Assembly: GCF_026262505.1 (NCBI RefSeq)
Contig: NC_067208.1
Span: 9,433,962-9,497,961, forward strand
From: Trichomonas vaginalis G3
Lineage: Eukaryota; Parabasalia; Trichomonadida; Trichomonadidae
Direction of reading: 5' to 3'
Length of the DNA stretch: 64,000 bases
Both the position numbers and the translations under genes were made by a program. Numbering within the stretch: the first letter of the stretch is position 1; each line of letters starts with the position of its first letter. Shown piece by piece: positions 60,283-64,000 of this stretch. The notes beneath the pieces were generated by a model. It searched no databases. It was not told the origin of the DNA and saw only the letters and a program-made list of their open reading frames with translations.

Positions 60283-60850
60283 TTACTTCAAAAAGCTTGT
60301 TATGACGGTTAAGTCATACAACAAGTTTAAAATAATATCTTGTTCTTCTTCTGAACGTTTGTTGTCTCTTCCGATAAAAGTTTCGAACATGAGAACCAAA
60401 AAACGTTTTTTGAGATTGCGGAAGAGTTCAGGCAAACGTTCATATTCTGGATATGTTGGGAGCAGTTCGAAACATCTGAGCTGACTTTCGGACAAAATTG
60501 GGACAATGTCAGAAAATTCATCTTTGGTCGGACTGCTTGAAGGTAAGTCCCTTACATGTAAGTAGCTCTGGTAAAGTCTTCTCATTTCTGCTAACTTTTG
60601 GAGTATAGCTTCGTAGTTTAGAAGTTTTAATTTTAAATTGTCTTATTCCACTCTTGACATCTAAACGGTAACTATCCATGAGGTCAAGAGTAGCTTTGGT
60701 AGCTTTAAGTGGAGCTATCTGTTCCTTGACTTCTGCAATTTTGGTTGCAATTGTGGTTTGAGCTCCTTCAAGTTCGCCGTCTATGTCGTTCTCAACGCCT
60801 TCAACCATGGCTTGAAACTCTTCATCGGTCCATTGAGATTGGTTGGGACG
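60283..60850 (-). pseudogene. Unknown helical gene, virus-like element 2 (broken)
   Basis: Helical, coiled-coil-like 5' part (Ile-Ala-Glu-Val-Lys-Glu-Gln-Ile-Ala) and a Leu/Arg-rich 3' part (Glu-Leu-Phe-Arg-Asn-Leu-Lys-Lys). No family recognised. Broken, about one break. Confidence 0.4.
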
Positions 60851-60993
60851 AATTTAACTTGCTTCATTCAAAAAATGAAAAAAAAATGTTTTTACTCAAA
60901 ACGTTAAGGTTGACTGAACTGGTTGGATGTCGCCTTCACAGGTTATGTAGAACGGCTGACCCGAGAAGTGAAGGAGAGACTGAATTGCCAATT

Positions 60994-61284
60994 TCATATG
61001 GGGTAGGGGTTCTCCTTGTTTGGTATTTTTATCCAAGGACGTTTGTTTAGGAACTTAACAAGAGCTTCTCTTTTGGCGTCCTTTATGCCATCGTAGGCTG
61101 TCCCGTCTGGTATTTGAATTGGAATTCCAGTCGAAGTCTCGAGCTGAAGTGTAGACCTTCCAGAAATAGTGGTGAACTTGACCTTGGGCTTCATTACCCT
61201 GCGCAAGTACTGCTTAACAACTTCATTTATCTCTATAAGGTAAATTGCCTCGTCAAATCCTTCTGGTATTCCGAGTCCTTCCAT
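60994..61284 (-). CDS. 96-residue unknown protein, virus-like element 2
   Basis: ATG at 61284, apparently whole. An N-terminal helix is followed by a beta-rich segment (Lys-Val-Lys-Phe-Thr-Thr-Ile-Ser-Gly-Arg-Ser-Thr-Leu) and a Lys/Pro-rich end. No family recognised. Its start borders the hairpin-repeat region at 61280-61500. Confidence 0.45.
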   Translation of the reverse strand: MEGLGIPEGFDEAIYLIEINEVVKQYLRRVMKPKVKFTTISGRSTLQLETSTGIPIQIPDGTAYDGIKDAKREALVKFLNKRPWIKIPNKENPYPI

Positions 61285-61500
61285 CCGACAGGAAAATATT
61301 TTCCCGACAACTGGAAAAAATTTTCCCGACGACAGGAAGGACTCTTCCAGTTGTCCGTCCGTAAACCATTCAAATTTTCGAAAATTGAGAACTTTTGTCG
61401 AACTTCAGAAAAAGTTTTTCCTTCCGACAGGAAAGGTTTTTCCTTCCGACAGGAAAGGTTTTTCCTTCCGACAGGAAAGGTTTTTCCTTCCGACGGTTAA
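61285..61500 (+). repeat. Tandem 20-bp palindromic repeats
   Basis: At about 61415-61500 TTCCGACAGGAAAGGTTTTT occurs about four times in a row. Each unit contains a self-pairing TTCCGACAGGAA core. Related imperfect copies (GACAGGAAAATATTTTCCCG and the like) lie at 61288-61345. The array sits directly before the Pro-rich gene at 61512. Confidence 0.85.
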
Positions 61501-61511
61501 GCCACAAACAG

Positions 61512-62085
61512 ATGTCCGACGTACCACCAACCGAGCCCATTCCCAAACCAGAGGAACCTAAACCCAGCCCCTGCACCTCAGCAACCTCAGTTCCAGCAAG
61601 TCCTCCACCAAATTACTACCAATTTCCACCTCAAGGTTACTACCTACCACAAGGCTTCCCGAACTACCCTCCTCCTCAGCCTATGCCTTACTTCCCCAAC
61701 CCTTGGATGTTTATGCAAAACCCTGCCCCACAATTCCAATCTCAATCCAAGAGAGACCAAGAGTTCGAAGAAGGTCTGAACCGCTTACGCAAAGATTATG
61801 CTACTACCCCAATGGAAGAGACAGGCTTCAGTCTCTTCCCTCAAATCGACCGATTCGACTCGTACCACAGATTCGGTTCGTGACCGTGAAGACTACCTCA
61901 AGCAGTCTGAGAGACTCTTCATCCTACAACCATTTACAGTTGGAGCTCTCAAGAACATGCGCAATTACGAAGGTCAGACACCAGCTGGAGACCGCAAAAC
62001 AGACGTACTCGCAAGAGCAGTCCAACTGGTCAAGACAAAGACGAGATAGTCGACTTCATTCTTGCAGCTTGCCCATACAAGTAAA
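61512..62085 (+). pseudogene. Pro-rich gene, virus-like element 2 (broken)
   Basis: ATG at 61512. Long Pro/Tyr/Gln-rich N-terminal domain (Pro-Pro-Pro-Asn-Tyr-Tyr-Gln-Phe-Pro) followed by a charged domain. Possibly a disordered virion protein. Broken, about two breaks. Confidence 0.45.
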
Positions 62086-62135
62086 AAAATAAACAATTAC
62101 GAGTTAAACTTTTTATTCTTTCTTTTCTGAGTTGT

Positions 62136-62311
62136 TTAGAGCTGGTTTCTCTTGTAGAACCTTTCGTACTCTTCCATGGTCATGTAATTGCGAATTTGGT
62201 ACGCAATTCCAGGTTCGTTGTTTTTGAACCTTACGTATGTAACGCTTCCATCTCCTCAGGGAAGTAAGCTGCTAACATCTGACCAAGTTTTCTCGGTGAC
62301 TCGGAGCTCAT
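62136..62311 (-). pseudogene. Small gene, virus-like element 2 (broken)
   Basis: ATG at 62311 (Met-Ser-Ser-Glu-Ser-Pro). Ends with a charged helix, Met-Glu-Glu-Tyr-Glu-Arg-Phe-Tyr-Lys-Arg. About one break. Unknown function. Confidence 0.35.
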
Positions 62312-62363
62312 TAAAAATGTCACTTTTTAAACGTTAAGTTTTTAGTCTTATTTTACCCTTTGT

Positions 62364-62558
62364 TTACCCTTTGTTTACCCTTTGTTTGTCAAGGTAGTAT
62401 TGGAGTGCAATTTCTCCAAATTCTCTGTGTCGGAGTTCTTCAGCATTTTCCAAGGTGTACCTGGAGAACTCAAAGAAGTTGTCAAGAAGATACTGCCATG
62501 CTGCTCTTCTGAGTTCGTCGGTATTTTGGAAGTGTTGCACCTTCGAGTCTTCGGACAT
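62364..62558 (-). CDS. 64-residue helical protein, virus-like element 2
   Basis: ATG at 62558 preferred over upstream non-ATG codons because a poly-T/A leader precedes it. Helical and charged (Glu-Leu-Arg-Arg-Ala-Ala-Trp-Gln-Tyr-Leu-Leu-Asp). The 3' end reads across three copies of TTTACCCTTTG (about 62350-62390). Unknown function. Confidence 0.45.
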   Translation of the reverse strand: MSEDSKVQHFQNTDELRRAAWQYLLDNFFEFSRYTLENAEELRHREFGEIALQYYLDKQRVNKG

Positions 62559-62602
62559 GAAAAAAATGACACTTTTTCTATTAAACCGTTTTGGCATTTC
62601 TC

Positions 62603-62782
62603 ATGAGTGAGTATAGTTCTGCCGAACCATTGGAAGAGAAGAAGTACTCTTGCTGGCAAAAGACAAAAATAGTTGCCTTAGTTGTCATTGCAATTGTACT
62701 CGTAATTGAATTCATTGTACTTCTCTTCACGTACATAAAACTCAAGGACGGCATATGCTTTAAGAAGCTACCATCTTACTAA
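62603..62782 (+). CDS. 59-residue single-pass membrane protein, virus-like element 2
   Basis: ATG at 62603, apparently whole. Short polar N-terminus with one Cys-Trp, then a 24-residue hydrophobic span (Ile-Val-Ala-Leu-Val-Val-Ile-Ala-Ile-Val-Leu-Val) and a basic Cys-containing tail. It may be a virion or host-membrane protein. Confidence 0.6.
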   Translation: MSEYSSAEPLEEKKYSCWQKTKIVALVVIAIVLVIEFIVLLFTYIKLKDGICFKKLPSY

Positions 62783-62835
62783 GACTAAACACTTAGATTT
62801 TTCAAGCTTGACTTTTTACAATTTGAATTTTACAC

Positions 62836-63012
62836 CCAAAAATATATTTTAGGGTAGATGGGTATATCTAACCTGTTTTCTAACCTCTTTTCTACCCTCT
62901 TGAATTTGTCATGAGTTTTACTCAGAATTCGGCAAAAATATATTTTAGGGTAGATGGGTATATCTAACCTGTTTTCTAACCTCTTTTCTACCCTCTTGAA
63001 TTTGTCATGAGT
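62836..63012 (+). repeat. ~95-bp direct repeat carrying a leader and start codon
   Basis: AAAATATATTTTAGGGTAGA through GAATTTGTCATGAGTTTT occurs at about 62838-62919 and again at 62933-63014. Each copy ends in the same Met-Ser-Phe start; only the second continues openly. Confidence 0.88.
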
Positions 63013-63078
63013 TTTCCCGAAATAAAAAATAAAGTTGGTTTTTTTAAAAAAATATTTTTTTATTTTTATTGTAAGAAC

Positions 63079-63665
63079 ATGTTAGCAACAACAGCACCAA
63101 ACTCGTTAGTCATGAACCCAACTTCAATGTTAGTAGAGATGAAAAGCTTCATTCCTTCTTCATATACTTTCGAAACAGAAATCCAGAAGATAAAGCAAGA
63201 ACTTTTAACATCTAATTTAAACTGTAGTGCGAAAGATGAAACAAATGAACAGTATCTTTATGAAATGCAGGACATTATTGACCATTTACCCAAATTGCCT
63301 GAAATCCAACAACAAAAGCTTACTATTCCAGAATTCGATGAAATAGAAGTCAAAGCAACTGACTCAGTAGAAATAAAGAAGTTCATACGAAAGGTTAACT
63401 ATGAGTTTCTTGGATTTCATTGCAACCACAAAGTCATGGACAAAGATTGCGATATGGTATATAAGAACATCTCTGACATATACAAATCTGGGAGTTTAAG
63501 ACCTACGACAACTTTGTTTCGTTAGTTGCAAAATGTGTATGGCAGATAAGAGATAAAGATAGAAGAGGTAAGATATGGAATGAACAGATAAAACCCGCAA
63601 CTTTTGAGTTAAAGAGAGCAATTGACGCCTTAGTCATACTAGCAGGTAAGGTTTCAGAAGTATAA
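63079..63665 (+). pseudogene. Unknown gene, virus-like element 2 (broken)
   Basis: ATG at 63079 chosen after a T/A-rich leader (an earlier ATG at 63007 gives a low-complexity Phe/Lys start). Charged helical protein with two Cys/His-containing turns (Phe-His-Cys-Asn-His). No family recognised. Broken, about one break. Confidence 0.4.
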
Positions 63666-63672
63666 CGCAAAA

Positions 63673-64000
63673 ATGAACCCACAATGTTCTAAATGTAAAG
63701 CAGCAATGAGGAAATATAACTACTCCGTCAAAGAGATAGAACGTATTGAGAAACGACTATGCTGACTTAAAGAGGGAGCAGAGAAACCAGCAGAAGATAA
63801 AATGGACATGTTGACATTTTCTGAACAAAAACTATCCAACAGCTGACGATTTCCTTCTTTCAGATGTCAAGAAGAAATATAAAGAAACTTTCGGCATTGT
63901 GAAAAACATTCGATATCCTTCGTGAAGCAATAGAAGCTACAAAACTGTTTAGAATTTCACGAATTCACAATGTTTACCATGTAAAACGCTTATAAAATAA
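63673..64000 (+). pseudogene. Cys-motif start and trailing remnants at window end
   Basis: A small frame opens Met-Asn-Pro-Gln-Cys-Ser-Lys-Cys-Lys-Ala-Ala-Met at 63673, echoing the 52-residue gene at 54630. The remaining ~200 bases hold short coding-like pieces without a continuous frame. Broken; the element continues past the window. Confidence 0.3.

Larger units (their letters stand above)
50417..64000. mobile_element. Virus-like element 2: Maverick/Polinton fossil (right end outside window)
   Basis: Starts at a GC-rich hairpin after the poly-A tract and continues past the window. Parts: D12 methyltransferase, tail-fibre-like genes, amphipathic small proteins, retroviral-type integrase remnant, protein-primed family B DNA polymerase remnant, HNH remnant and many small genes. 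Integrase plus PolB is the Maverick hallmark. No capsid or ATPase gene was recognised in the visible part. Heavily broken, about fifteen or more breaks, so probably older than virus-like element 1 or under no constraint. Confidence 0.75.

Noticed and set aside
50417-64000. Capsid or packaging ATPase gene in the visible part of element 2
   Set aside because: No Walker A in a suitable frame and no capsid-like long beta-rich gene; they may lie beyond the window.
1-64000. tRNA, rRNA or snRNA genes
   Set aside because: No cloverleaf with conserved arms and no rRNA-like conserved blocks were noticed on either strand.

Overview
The window looks like a nuclear contig from a trichomonad parasite, most likely Trichomonas vaginalis or a close relative. 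It is strongly AT-rich and I see no introns. It carries a BspA-like leucine-rich-repeat gene, three ALK/LTK-type glycine-rich genes, right-handed beta-helix (Pmp-like) surface-protein remnants, a giant coiled-coil protein, two nearly identical mariner elements of 1,303 bp, Mutator-like (MULE) elements, and two virus-like elements of the Polinton/Maverick and Polinton-like-virus kind. The species call rests on this gene mix, not on a database match.

Layout. 1-9090: 3' part of a giant golgin ending in a GRIP-like domain. 9.2-15.0 kb: host surface-protein genes, several damaged; the last glycine-rich gene is cut by a transposon. 15.09-25.21 kb: MULE A, with terminal inverted repeats (TIRs) of about 0.9 kb, a UBL-UBA-repeat protein gene and a transposase gene. 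Two mariners lie inside that one transposase gene, and one of them holds a further 2.0 kb insertion made of satellite-like repeats. Removing the mariners and one TA each leaves the MULE frame open.

25.2-42.9 kb: virus-like element 1, Polinton-like. It encodes a primase-SF3 helicase, KilA-N/BRO-type proteins, a tail-fibre-like protein, an A32/FtsK-type packaging ATPase, a double-jelly-roll-type capsid region and small amphipathic proteins. Its replication module is present as a large inverted duplication (arms about 3.4-3.5 kb, spacer 403 bp). It is old enough to have around eight to ten breaks, yet the two arms are almost identical. 43-46.7 kb: host intergenic DNA and a broken beta-helix gene. 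46.7-47.8 kb: a host gene of unknown function. 47.8-50.3 kb: MULE B with a chromodomain-like partner gene.

50.4-64.0 kb (runs off the window): virus-like element 2, Maverick-like. It has a D12 adenine methyltransferase, tail-fibre-like genes, an integrase remnant, protein-primed PolB remnants, an HNH remnant and many small genes; it is heavily broken. The two virus-like elements share a tail-fibre tip domain, small membrane-active-looking proteins and GC-rich mini-hairpins, but use different replication enzymes. No rRNA, tRNA or CRISPR array was recognised.
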